Of a stretch of 44,559 bases of DNA, positions 36,326-44,504 are shown one piece after another. Below the pieces are notes generated by a model, which worked only from the letters and a program-made list of their open reading frames with translations, had not been told where the DNA came from and did not search any database. The stretch's first letter is position 1, and each line of letters begins with the position of its first letter. The DNA lies in contig UCIA01000030.1 of NCBI GenBank assembly GCA_900472295.1, positions 373,110-417,668 on the forward strand, read 5' to 3'. The stretch is from Hyphomicrobiales bacterium (GTDB lineage: Bacteria > Pseudomonadota > Alphaproteobacteria > Rhizobiales > Rhizobiaceae). The position numbers and the translations under genes were made by a program.

Positions 36326-37276
36326 GTGGCTGTTTTGCTTGATCCATTGCGTGGCGGAGATGCTTCCGCTTCTGAGCTTGAGCGGAAAGGCGGAGAGGAA
36401 TCTTCGGCGATTGGCGAGAGCCGAAGGGACATCCAATCTCCCCCGCAAGGGGGGAGACCAGCTGTCACCGACACCTTAGCCAAGGCAATCCCCGCCGCCT
36501 TCGCCTTCACCCTGCTCCTCGCCGCCTGGGAGTTCTACGCCCGCTATGGCGGCATCGCCCCCACCATGCTGCCAGCGCCGTCGCGTGTGCTGCTGCAGGC
36601 CTGGGAGAATCGCGCGGCACTTGCCGAAAACACGCTTCCCACCATCCGTGCCACATCAGCCGGCTTTGCCTGTTCGCTGGTCGCTGCCTTCATCCTTTCG
36701 GTGCTGGTCGATTTCCTGGCCCCGCTGCGCCGCGCGCTCTTCCCGCTACTGATCGTCAGCCAGACCTTGCCGCTGGTCGCCATCGCGCCGCTCATCGTGC
36801 TGTGGTTCGGCTTCGGGCTGATGCCGAAAATCCTGCTCGTCGCACTCGTCACCTTCTTCCCGATGATGGTGGCGCTGGTCGAGGGTTTCGCCGCGACCAG
36901 CAAGGAGATTTCGCAGATGCTCGCCGCCATGGGGGCAGGGCGCTGGCGCATCTTCTGGCTGGCGCGGCTGCCCTCGGCGCTGCCCTATTTCTTCGCCGGG
37001 CTGCGCATATCCATCACCTATGCCGTGGTCGGCGCGATCTTCGCCGAATATGCCGGCGCGGCGAAGGGGCTGGGCATCTACATGCTCAACGCCAAGAACA
37101 ATTTCCGTCCTGATCTGGTGCTGGCCGCCGTCGCCGTCAGCGCGGCGCTGACGCTCGCTCTGTTCGGTCTTGCCGTGCTCGTCCAGCGTCTCGCCATGCC
37201 TTGGGAAAATGCAGGGAGCGAGAGCAACGATCGCAAGTCCGGGCCTGCGGGGAGGGCCGGCCATGACGCGGCTTGA
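36326..37276 (+). CDS. thiX: ABC transporter permease of the thiamine-precursor operon
   Basis: A membrane permease of 316 residues as called, with about six helices and the EAA loop (EGFAATSKEISQMLAAMGAGRWRIFW). It belongs to the SsuC/TauC-type family used by ThiX. The N-terminal 46 or so residues are low-similarity and encoded over a palindromic repeat (36437-36457), so the true start could lie downstream; GTG 36326 with GGGGA upstream is the only recognised start. It overlaps the ATPase gene by 14 bases. It would carry HMP-type pyrimidines across the inner membrane. Confidence 0.82.
   Translation: MAVLLDPLRGGDASASELERKGGEESSAIGESRRDIQSPPQGGRPAVTDTLAKAIPAAFAFTLLLAAWEFYARYGGIAPTMLPAPSRVLLQAWENRAALAENTLPTIRATSAGFACSLVAAFILSVLVDFLAPLRRALFPLLIVSQTLPLVAIAPLIVLWFGFGLMPKILLVALVTFFPMMVALVEGFAATSKEISQMLAAMGAGRWRIFWLARLPSALPYFFAGLRISITYAVVGAIFAEYAGAAKGLGIYMLNAKNNFRPDLVLAAVAVSAALTLALFGLAVLVQRLAMPWENAGSESNDRKSGPAGRAGHDAA
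36437..36457. repeat. palindromic repeat inside the N-terminal coding region of thiX
   Basis: TCTCCCCC and GGGGGAGA with a GCAAG loop form a perfect eight-base stem. It is a member of the same hairpin group as at 43, 7615 and 20122, but here it lies in the permease reading frame. Confidence 0.55.
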
Positions 37277-38045
37277 GCTGCGCGATATCAGCAAAAGCTT
37301 CGGCGCGCTGGAGGTGCTCGCCGGCATTTCGCTTCATGTCGCGGCCGGCGAGTTCGTCTCCATCCTCGGTCCTTCCGGCGCCGGCAAGTCGACGCTGTTC
37401 CAGCTGTTGACAGGCGCGCTGAAGGGCGAGGGCGACATGCGCTTCGACGGTGCGCCATTGCAAGGCAGCCCCTTCGCCTTCATGCCGCAGCGCGACGCGC
37501 TGATGCCGTGGCGGCGCGTCATCGACAATGTGACGCTGGGGCTGGAAGTGCAGGGCGTCTCGCGACGGGCGGCCAGGGAGCAAGTCGCGCCGCTGTTTGC
37601 CGAGTTCGGCCTTGCCGGCTTCGAACACGCCTGGCCGGCGGAACTTTCCGGCGGCATGCGCCAGCGTGCAGCGCTTTTGCGCACCGTGGTGCAACAGCGC
37701 GACATGCTGCTGCTCGACGAGCCTTTTGGCGCGCTGGATGCACTGACACGCGCGGGTATGCAGCGCTGGCTGGAAGGCATGTGGCGGCGCCATCGCTGGA
37801 CGGCGCTGCTGATCACCCATGATGTGCGCGAAGCCGTCTACCTGTCCGACCGCATCTATCTCCTGTCGGCGCGGCCGGCCCGTATCATCAGCGAGATCGC
37901 CGTGCCGCTGCCGCGCCCGCGCACCACCGGCAGCGATACCGCGCGCCAGGCAGCGGTGCTCGAAGCCGAGATCCTCGACACGCTCCTCAATCCCTCGACT
38001 GACCGAACCTCGTTCCCGCAGACCGTCCAAAGGAGTTTTTCATGA
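37263..38045 (+). CDS. thiZ: ABC transporter ATP-binding protein of the thiamine-precursor operon
   Basis: A 260-residue ATPase: Walker A GPSGAGKST, Q loop (FMPQRDALMPW), signature LSGGMRQR and Walker B MLLLDEPFGALD followed by the H-loop LLITHDVREA. This is the taurine/thiamine-precursor type. The ATG overlaps the permease end by 14 bases and its own stop overlaps the binding-protein ATG by four (ATGA). It powers uptake by the preceding permease. Confidence 0.9.
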   Translation: MTRLELRDISKSFGALEVLAGISLHVAAGEFVSILGPSGAGKSTLFQLLTGALKGEGDMRFDGAPLQGSPFAFMPQRDALMPWRRVIDNVTLGLEVQGVSRRAAREQVAPLFAEFGLAGFEHAWPAELSGGMRQRAALLRTVVQQRDMLLLDEPFGALDALTRAGMQRWLEGMWRRHRWTALLITHDVREAVYLSDRIYLLSARPARIISEIAVPLPRPRTTGSDTARQAAVLEAEILDTLLNPSTDRTSFPQTVQRSFS

Positions 38046-39046
38046 CTGATTTCACCCGCCGGCAAGCCCTGCTGTTGGCCCTGGCTGCCGGATTGCCGCT
38101 GGCGTCGCGCGCTCAAGCGGCTGCGCAAAAAATCACCGTCGCGCTCGACTGGACCGTCAACACCAACCATATCGGCCTGTTCGTCGCCCGCGACAAAGGC
38201 TTTTACGACGAGGCCGGGCTCGACGTCGAAATCCTGCCCTATGGCGATACCGGCGCGGGCGCGCTGGTCGCCAACCGCATCGCCGATTTCGGCATTGCCG
38301 GCGTCGGCCTGTTCACCCAGCGCGCCGCCGGCGCCGACCTCAAGGCGGTCTACGCCGTGGTGCAGCAGGAGACCGGCCGATTGGTCTTCAACGCGGATCG
38401 CAGCGAGATCAAGAGCCCGAAAAACCTTGACGGCCTGACCTATGGCGGCTTCGGCAGCGCCTGGGAAAACACACTGATCTCGACCATCATCCGCCACGAT
38501 GGCGGCAAGGGGGTTTTCGAGACAGTGACGCTCGGCACCTCGGCCTATGAGGCGCTGGCCAACGGTTCGGTCGACTTCACACTGGAGGTCTCGACCTGGG
38601 AAGGCGTCAATGCCGAACTGAAGGGCATCAAACAGCGCGGCTTCCGCTATGCCGATTACGGCGTGCCCGATGAACACACCACATTCATCGCCTCCAGCGA
38701 TGCGTTTCTCCAGGCAAACCCGAAAGCGGCATCGGCCTTCGTGGAGGCTACGCGACGCGGCTATCAATTCGCCGTCGATCATCCGCAAGAGGCTGGTGAC
38801 CTGCTGATCGCTTCCAACAAGGACGCACTGACCGACTCGGCCCTGATCCACGCCTCGCTGAAGATGCTGGTCGACGGCCACTTCCTGCGCAGCCAAAGCG
38901 GCGTTATCGGCACCATCGACAGAGCCAAGATCGAGGCGATCGGAACCTATCTCTTCAACGCCGGCATCCTGCTCGATGGTGATGGCAAGGTTCTGAAGGA
39001 GCGGCCGGATTTTGGAGCGTATTTCAGCAATGAGTTTGCGGTATAG
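38042..39046 (+). CDS. thiY: periplasmic pyrimidine-precursor-binding protein (NMT1/THI5-like)
   Basis: A 334-residue solute-binding protein with a twin-Arg signal (FTRRQALLLALAA) and the NMT1/THI5-like fold (ALDWTVNTNHIGLFVARDKGFYDEAGL; YGGFGSAWE). ThiY proteins deliver formyl-aminomethyl-pyrimidine for thiamine salvage. The operon and the TPP riboswitch support this. It ends six bases before the convergent TPR gene. Confidence 0.9.
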   Translation: MTDFTRRQALLLALAAGLPLASRAQAAAQKITVALDWTVNTNHIGLFVARDKGFYDEAGLDVEILPYGDTGAGALVANRIADFGIAGVGLFTQRAAGADLKAVYAVVQQETGRLVFNADRSEIKSPKNLDGLTYGGFGSAWENTLISTIIRHDGGKGVFETVTLGTSAYEALANGSVDFTLEVSTWEGVNAELKGIKQRGFRYADYGVPDEHTTFIASSDAFLQANPKAASAFVEATRRGYQFAVDHPQEAGDLLIASNKDALTDSALIHASLKMLVDGHFLRSQSGVIGTIDRAKIEAIGTYLFNAGILLDGDGKVLKERPDFGAYFSNEFAV

Positions 39047-39052
39047 GGGTGG

Positions 39053-42000
39053 TCAGTTTCCCCCGAGGCTGAGCGCCTTTTTGCGGTCGGCCTTGGCACG
39101 TTTCTGGTTGCCCTTGGCCGCCCAGGATCGGCTTCGGCCGGTGTAAGCGTCGGCATATTTGGGATAGAGCTTTATCGCTTGATTGAAGTTGGCGATAGCG
39201 CCGTCTTGATCACCAGCACGCGCCTGCAGGAGACCTCTGCCGTAGTAACCTCCTGGGCTGTTGCGATCGATCTGGATCGCCATGTCGAAATCGGCCTTGG
39301 CTCGCTTCAAGTCTCCTTGGACAATCCACAGAGTTCCGCGATCGACGCGAATTTTGGCGACGTTTGGACGAAGGACGATGGCTTTGTCATAGTCCGCTAT
39401 CGCCCCATCGTAGTCGCCTATCGTCGTTCGACTGATTCCGCGACCGTAGAAGATCTGGGCATTGGTGGAACCAAACTCGATCGCCTTGCTGTAGTCGTCG
39501 ATGGCACGTCTATGGTCGCCCTTGGCTGTCCATGAGACAGCGCGGGCGAAATAATGGCTACCGTTTTCGGGCTCGATTGCGATCGCGCTGCCGTAGTCCG
39601 CTATCGCTCGATCGTAATTCCCCTTCTGCGCCCATGCGAGACCGCGATATCCAAAAGCCCCTGCATTGTTGGGGTTGAGCGCTATCGCATGATCGAATTT
39701 TGCGATTGCAAGGTCATACTTGCCTTTGCCGTAAAGGGCGATGCCGCTCTTCAGGTCGGTGTTCACGGGCGCAGTCTCAAACCTTGGCGCCGGCTTGTTT
39801 TCCCCCTTCGCCGCCATCGCCAACTGCCGAGCCTGCCGAGCATCTTCATATGTGGGGTCGAGCTCAAGCGCCCGATCGAAATCGGCGATGGCGAGGTCGT
39901 AGTCGCCCATATAGTACCGTGCGCTGCCGCGTCCGAAATACAACGAGACCTGGTCCGGTTTCATCGCAATCGCGCGGTCGAGGTCGGCGATGGCCTTTTC
40001 CGGCTGTCGCTTCTTCACCAGCGTCAGGGCGCGGCCATTGTAAGCTGCGACATAAGAGGGGTCGAGTTCGATCGCCTTGCTGTAGTCATCCAACGCGCCG
40101 TCATACTCGCCCTTCTGCAGGCGCGCCAAGGCACGTGCTGAATAGGTCGTTGGTTCATTTGGAGCGAGCGCCACAGCGCGGCTGTATTCAGCGATGGCGC
40201 GAGCGTATTTGCCTTTCTTGTAGAAGGCGTCGCCGCGCTCCAACAATGCCACGACAGCCGACAAATCGGGGCCTCTTTCAGCATCGCCAGGCCCGCTTTG
40301 TCCTGTCCGAGCCATCGCCGCTTCGAGGCCTTTGCGGGCATCGGCATTGTTTGGGTCGAGCTGGATCGCCTTGTCATAGTCCTGCTGAGCCCCATCCATG
40401 TTACCAGATTGCGCCCGTGCCATCCCACGACGATAGTAGGCGAGGGCGTTGTCCGGGTCGAACCAGACGGCGCGGTCGTATTCTGCAATCGCCTGATCGT
40501 AGTCCTGGTGCTCGGTACGCTCATCGCCACGTTTGATGGCGTCCGCAGCCTCGGCGCCGCGCTGTTTGGCAGCGATTCTGGCGCCTAACGCGTTCAGCTG
40601 TTCAGCCGTGACCGGCAACTTTGGCGCGGCCGTTCCAGATTTTTGAAGCTTTGCATCCGGCGACTGGTTGGGCTTGCCGCCGTCGTCTGCAATCTGCTCG
40701 TTGCAGGCTCCAGCCTGCTTCGGATCGAGTTCGATAGCGCGACGGCAATCCGCCGCTGCCCCCGCTCTGTCACCGTTCAGCACGCGTGCGCGGCTACGGA
40801 CGAGGTAGGCATCGGCATTGTCCGGATCGAGACGGATGGCCTTTGCCAGATCGAGAAGGGCGCCGCCGGCATTGTAATCCGCAAGCCGTGCCTCGGCGCG
40901 CTCCACCAGGATTTTCGCCGCAGCAGGGTCTATTTTATCCGAACTGGATGAGTTGGCGATTTCACCTGGCGCATGGTCGATACACGAACCTTCGCGCTTT
41001 GGATCGAGGTCGATGGCACGCCGGCAGTCTGCTGCGGCGGCAGCGTAGTTTCCTTGCGATGCTTCCGCGAGTGAACGGTCGTAAAAGGCTTCGGCATTGT
41101 ACGGGTCGCGCTCGATCACAAAGCTGAAGGAATCTATCGCACCCTCGACATTGCCCCGCATTTGTTGTTCCAATCCCTCCTTCAGGTGCCAGTCGGCGAC
41201 AGAGGAATTGTCTGGCTTCTTCGGGTACAATTGAATCGGACCGTATTCTGACAGTTCCGTGGGTTTGACCGGCGCGTACCGGGATGCGCCAAGGCTGTCC
41301 CCAATATCGCAATCTCCAGTCTTTTTTGCATCAAGTTCGACGGCTTTGCGGCAGTCGGCAGTTGCTCCGTCCGCATCGCCATTGCGCGCCCGCGTCAGCG
41401 AACGGCCGAGCCAGGCTCTCGCGTCTTTCGCGTCGAGCGCGATTGCTTTGTCGAAATCGGCGATGGCGCGATCGTTGTTGCCTTTGCTCGCCCATGCGAT
41501 GGCGCGGTAATAGTAGCCGTCGACACTGGCGGCATCGAGTTCGATCGCTCTGTTGGCGTCGGCGATGGCGTGGGTCCAGCTGTCCTTTCCGATCCAGGCG
41601 GCGCTGCGATTTGCATAGGCAACGGCGTTTGCGGGATCGACGCTGAGCCCGGCGTCATAGTCGGCTATGGCCTTGTCGAACTCGCGCTTGGCAGACCACG
41701 CGACGCCGCGATTGACCAAGGCCGTCAAGTCTTTGGGGTTGAGGCGGATCGCCTCGTCAAACTCGGCGATCGCTTTGTCGTGTTCGCCTTTCTTGTCCCA
41801 CGCCGAGCCAAGGCCGGTATGGGCCTTTCCGTTTTGCGGATCGACCTCGATCGCCTGCTGGAAATCGACGATGGCCGCGTCGATCTTGCCTTGGCGCATG
41901 AACGCCGAGCCGCGGCTGGTCAGCGCATCGACGGCGGACGGCTCATAGCTGATAGCCTTGGTGAAGTCCGCGATTGCGCGTTCGTCGTCTCCCTTGTTGT

Positions 42001-42418
42001 ACCAGTCGGCGCCGCGGTTGAAGTAGGCCGACGCGCGTCTGGGATCGAGTGCGATCGCTCCGCTGTAGTCGGCGATGGCCCCGTCCCAGTCTTGTTGGCT
42101 GCCGCGGGCGACGCCTCGGTAGAAATAGGCACTGACGCGCAGGCGCAGCGTCTCCGTCGCATCCTCGGCAATCACCGTGCAGGCGGCGATGCGCTGGTCG
42201 GCAACACCCTTGCCTACGCCCGGTTTCATTTCATAAACCGGGCCGCTGCCACCGTCTGGACCCTCTTCGAGGCCGAAGCAAAGGGCGTAGTCCCTCGTAA
42301 CAGCCGCTGCCTGCGTACAGAGTCCGCCCAGCATCGCCATCCCCGCCAGCCCGAGCAGCGGGCCGCGCAAAAGGCCGGCAACAAATCTGCGCAACAATGC
42401 GCCTGTGCTGCGTAACAC
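39053..42418 (-). CDS. large tetratricopeptide-repeat protein with signal/anchor segment
   Basis: A 1121-residue protein starting at GTG 42418. An N-terminal hydrophobic segment (LLGLAGMAMLGGLCTQAAA) suggests export or membrane anchoring. After it come about 25 TPR units, each with the pattern A-Y-x-x-R/G...G-D-x-x-AIADYxxAIxLDP, in four blocks separated by short linkers rich in Cys, Lys or Pro (near residues 340, 440, 555). TPR arrays bind partner proteins. No enzyme domain is seen. A LexA-type box 55 bases upstream (42473) suggests DNA-damage control. I do not recognise a specific role. Its 3' end converges on thiY. Confidence 0.88.
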   Translation of the reverse strand: MLRSTGALLRRFVAGLLRGPLLGLAGMAMLGGLCTQAAAVTRDYALCFGLEEGPDGGSGPVYEMKPGVGKGVADQRIAACTVIAEDATETLRLRVSAYFYRGVARGSQQDWDGAIADYSGAIALDPRRASAYFNRGADWYNKGDDERAIADFTKAISYEPSAVDALTSRGSAFMRQGKIDAAIVDFQQAIEVDPQNGKAHTGLGSAWDKKGEHDKAIAEFDEAIRLNPKDLTALVNRGVAWSAKREFDKAIADYDAGLSVDPANAVAYANRSAAWIGKDSWTHAIADANRAIELDAASVDGYYYRAIAWASKGNNDRAIADFDKAIALDAKDARAWLGRSLTRARNGDADGATADCRKAVELDAKKTGDCDIGDSLGASRYAPVKPTELSEYGPIQLYPKKPDNSSVADWHLKEGLEQQMRGNVEGAIDSFSFVIERDPYNAEAFYDRSLAEASQGNYAAAAADCRRAIDLDPKREGSCIDHAPGEIANSSSSDKIDPAAAKILVERAEARLADYNAGGALLDLAKAIRLDPDNADAYLVRSRARVLNGDRAGAAADCRRAIELDPKQAGACNEQIADDGGKPNQSPDAKLQKSGTAAPKLPVTAEQLNALGARIAAKQRGAEAADAIKRGDERTEHQDYDQAIAEYDRAVWFDPDNALAYYRRGMARAQSGNMDGAQQDYDKAIQLDPNNADARKGLEAAMARTGQSGPGDAERGPDLSAVVALLERGDAFYKKGKYARAIAEYSRAVALAPNEPTTYSARALARLQKGEYDGALDDYSKAIELDPSYVAAYNGRALTLVKKRQPEKAIADLDRAIAMKPDQVSLYFGRGSARYYMGDYDLAIADFDRALELDPTYEDARQARQLAMAAKGENKPAPRFETAPVNTDLKSGIALYGKGKYDLAIAKFDHAIALNPNNAGAFGYRGLAWAQKGNYDRAIADYGSAIAIEPENGSHYFARAVSWTAKGDHRRAIDDYSKAIEFGSTNAQIFYGRGISRTTIGDYDGAIADYDKAIVLRPNVAKIRVDRGTLWIVQGDLKRAKADFDMAIQIDRNSPGGYYGRGLLQARAGDQDGAIANFNQAIKLYPKYADAYTGRSRSWAAKGNQKRAKADRKKALSLGGN

Positions 42419-42472
42419 GGTTCTGAACTCCCCCCGGAAATTGCCGCGACTGCACTCGCGGATACTTATATA

Positions 42473-42487
42473 GTTCTCTTTTTGTTC
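42473..42487. promoter_or_regulatory. LexA-type (SOS) box upstream of the TPR gene
   Basis: GTTC-TCTTTTT-GTTC on the plus strand equals GAAC-AAAAAGA-GAAC on the other strand, a perfect GAAC-N7-GAAC match. It differs from the dinB box by one base in 15. It lies 55 bases before the TPR start and downstream of the S24 repressor gene. Confidence 0.7.
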
Positions 42488-42625
42488 CAGAATGCAAGCA
42501 TAAATTGCGGTGGCTTCATTTGCACGCTTGGTCTGGGGCTAAGCGACACTAAAAATCCGATTTGCCTGAAGAGGTTGCCAGAACGCAGGGGCGCGGAGGA
42601 ACGTCGCGCCATCCCGGCCAGCCCC

Positions 42626-43288
42626 TCACATATCGATCATCGAGCGCTTCACCCGGCCGATGATGGTGATGGCGCCTTCCAGCGCCGGGGGCGGGATGTC
42701 CATATAGGAGGCCGGCTGGAAGGGCGGGTTCTCGTTGGGGCGGTAGCGCTTGTAGGTGGCCTGGCCGCTTTCGTCCGAAATGACATAGCAGCCATTGGTC
42801 ACCAGCCGCTTGTCCCTGAGATTGACGAAGATGATCGAATCCGGCGGCGAGATCTTGTTCATCGACGGGCCGTCGACGCGCAGCGCGATCCATTGGCCCT
42901 GCTCGAGATCGGTGGTGGGGATGGTCGGATAGTCGCTGAGATTGGCCACCGTGTCCTGGCTGCCGAGTTCGCCGGCGCTGATCCACGAAACGATGGGCAC
43001 GTCGACGGTGGCCAGCGACGGCATCGGGATCTGCCGGCCCGCCTCGTCGAAGCCGAAATGGCCGCCCGCAAGGCTGCCGCCATCGCCGTTGAACAACAGC
43101 CAGCCGGGGTCGACGCCGAACAGGCGGCCATATTTCTCCGCCGCCTTGCGCGACAGCGGCCGGTTGCCGTTCTCGTGGCTGATCAGCGTGTTCTTGTTGA
43201 TGTCGCGCAATGCCCGCGCAGCGTCGCTCGGCGAGGCATAGCCCGCCTCGGCCCGCGCCTGCTGCAATCTGTGCCTCGGTTCCTGCAT
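42626..43288 (-). CDS. S24-family (LexA/CI-like) autocleavable transcriptional repressor
   Basis: A 220-residue repressor. N-terminal XRE-type helix-turn-helix (about 6-60). C-terminal S24 peptidase domain with cleavage site Ala105-Gly106 (SWISAGELG), nucleophile Ser142 (VDGPSMN) and general base Lys180 (ATYKRYRP), all in place, so RecA-stimulated self-cleavage is plausible. The start is ATG 43288, whose codon lies beside an operator half-site. It resembles phage repressors but no phage genes surround it. Operators TCGTAC-N5-GTACGA at its promoter and at 35408 suggest it controls itself and a distant gene. Confidence 0.9.
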   Translation of the reverse strand: MQEPRHRLQQARAEAGYASPSDAARALRDINKNTLISHENGNRPLSRKAAEKYGRLFGVDPGWLLFNGDGGSLAGGHFGFDEAGRQIPMPSLATVDVPIVSWISAGELGSQDTVANLSDYPTIPTTDLEQGQWIALRVDGPSMNKISPPDSIIFVNLRDKRLVTNGCYVISDESGQATYKRYRPNENPPFQPASYMDIPPPALEGAITIIGRVKRSMIDM

Positions 43289-43361
43289 CGTACAAATTGC
43301 CCGAAATTTGTCGTCCAATATGTACGATTTCGCTTGCGTCAGCTTCGTACATATCGTACGC
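43288..43361. promoter_or_regulatory. three operators of the S24 repressor region
   Basis: Sites with fixed N5 spacing: 43288-43304 (TCGTAC-N5-GCCCGA, two changes), 43311-43327 (TCGTCC-N5-GTACGA, one change) and 43345-43361 (TCGTAC-N5-GTACGC, one change). They lie between the repressor gene and the divergent gene at 43369. This pattern is typical of self-control by a CI-like repressor. Confidence 0.65.
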
Positions 43362-43368
43362 TTAGCGC

Positions 43369-43728
43369 ATGATCGAACAAACCGCAAGCCTTTCCGCAGG
43401 CATCGCAAGCTTTCTCCCATCGTCCGGGCTGTCCTCCTCCCCGGTCCGGACGCAGACCGGGGCTCTTGCCCCGGATCCGGTCGAATTCCCCCTGTCGACC
43501 GGAACGGCCGGAGCCGCTCCTCTCCCGGCTCCGGCCATTTTTTCGCCCGATGGCGCCACCGGCTCGCCAAAGGCTGCTTCCGGCGGGCTCTCCTGCATCC
43601 GCACCGAAGACGGCACCGTCATCCTGTTCGACCGGCTGACGGGCAGGGCGGTTTCCGGCCTCACCAAGGCGGCCGCCGAAGCCGCGTTGCGGCGCCTCGC
43701 CGGCTTGCCGGCCGCCAGCACCGCCTGA
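43369..43728 (+). CDS. hypothetical protein divergent from the S24 repressor
   Basis: 119 residues, not recognised. The first 60 are Ser/Pro/Ala-rich; the last 40 (CIRTEDGTVILFDRLTGRAV, AAAEAALRRLAGLP) look like ordinary coding sequence. There is no ribosome-binding site before ATG 43369, so it may be leaderless or the start may be wrong. A terminator-like hairpin (43506-43543) lies inside it, so the first half could instead be a leader RNA. Operators 8-81 bases upstream suggest repressor control. Confidence 0.5.
   Translation: MIEQTASLSAGIASFLPSSGLSSSPVRTQTGALAPDPVEFPLSTGTAGAAPLPAPAIFSPDGATGSPKAASGGLSCIRTEDGTVILFDRLTGRAVSGLTKAAAEAALRRLAGLPAASTA
43506..43543 (+). terminator. terminator-like hairpin inside a predicted gene
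   Basis: GGCCGGAGCC (43506-43515) pairs with GGCTCCGGCC (43527-43536) across an 11-base loop, followed by A and six T. In form it is a Rho-independent terminator, but it lies in the middle of the 43369 ORF. Confidence 0.55.
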
Positions 43729-43811
43729 CGACACCGAACCAGACGCTCTGAACCTCTGCCTTGGCCTTCAGGCTGAGCGCTTGCCCTTGCGCGCAATCAA
43801 TGGATCCCGAC

Positions 43812-44504
43812 ATGACTGCCTATACCGACACCGAATTGCAGGAGATCGCCGTCTGGCTCAGAGATGGCCTGTCGGCCACAAGGATCGCCGTCCGTTTCAC
43901 GGCGCTGCGCGGCAGCCCGGTCTCGCGCAACGCCATTATCGGCATCGTCCACCGCAACGCTGCCTTGAAGACGATCGGCTTTGCCAATCCCAAGAGCGGC
44001 CGATCCGGTGGGAGACCGAGGAAGAACGCGGCGGGGAAGACTGCGGCCAACGAGAACGTGCTAAGGAAAAATCTGCCGGCTCAGCCGGGCACGCCCGCAA
44101 GGCAGGCCGCAGTTTCGAAGCAGCCTGAACCCGTAAGCCCGGTCGCCAAACCAGCAAAGCAGGCATCGGCCAAGCCTATGCCGTCAGCTCGGCCGGTGCT
44201 CTCGATCCCGGGCGAGGGGCGGCTGGTGGTCGACGGCGAAATCTACCGCTTCAAGCTGCCGGCGCCGCGCCCTGCCGCCATCGGGCGCCAGCCGCATGTC
44301 GCCGCCATGCGCTTCATCGACTGCCTGTTCAACCGCTGCCGCGCGCCGCTCGACCTGACGCTGGAGGAAGACCCGGAGAAAGATGCTCCCGGCAGTCGGC
44401 CTGGCGAGGAGATGTTGTGCTGCGGCCTGCGCACAAGGGCGTTGAAGAGCTACTGCGACTATCACCAGGCGAGGTTTCATCGGCCCGTGGTGGAGGTGGT
44501 TTAG
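43812..44504 (+). CDS. GcrA-family cell-cycle regulator
   Basis: A 230-residue protein whose first 60 residues match the GcrA DNA-binding domain (YTDTELQEIAVWLRDGLSATRIA, VSRNAIIGIVHR). The middle is Lys/Ala/Pro-rich; the C-terminus has a Cys-rich end (DCLFNRCRAPL, EMLCCGLRT, KSYCDYH) typical of GcrA. GcrA works with methylated GANTC promoters and sigma70 in alphaproteobacteria. It may be a second GcrA-like gene rather than the main gcrA, because it departs from the usual start sequence. ATG 43812 is chosen; ATG 43800 is possible. Only 55 bases remain after the stop and I see nothing in them. Confidence 0.85.
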   Translation: MTAYTDTELQEIAVWLRDGLSATRIAVRFTALRGSPVSRNAIIGIVHRNAALKTIGFANPKSGRSGGRPRKNAAGKTAANENVLRKNLPAQPGTPARQAAVSKQPEPVSPVAKPAKQASAKPMPSARPVLSIPGEGRLVVDGEIYRFKLPAPRPAAIGRQPHVAAMRFIDCLFNRCRAPLDLTLEEDPEKDAPGSRPGEEMLCCGLRTRALKSYCDYHQARFHRPVVEVV

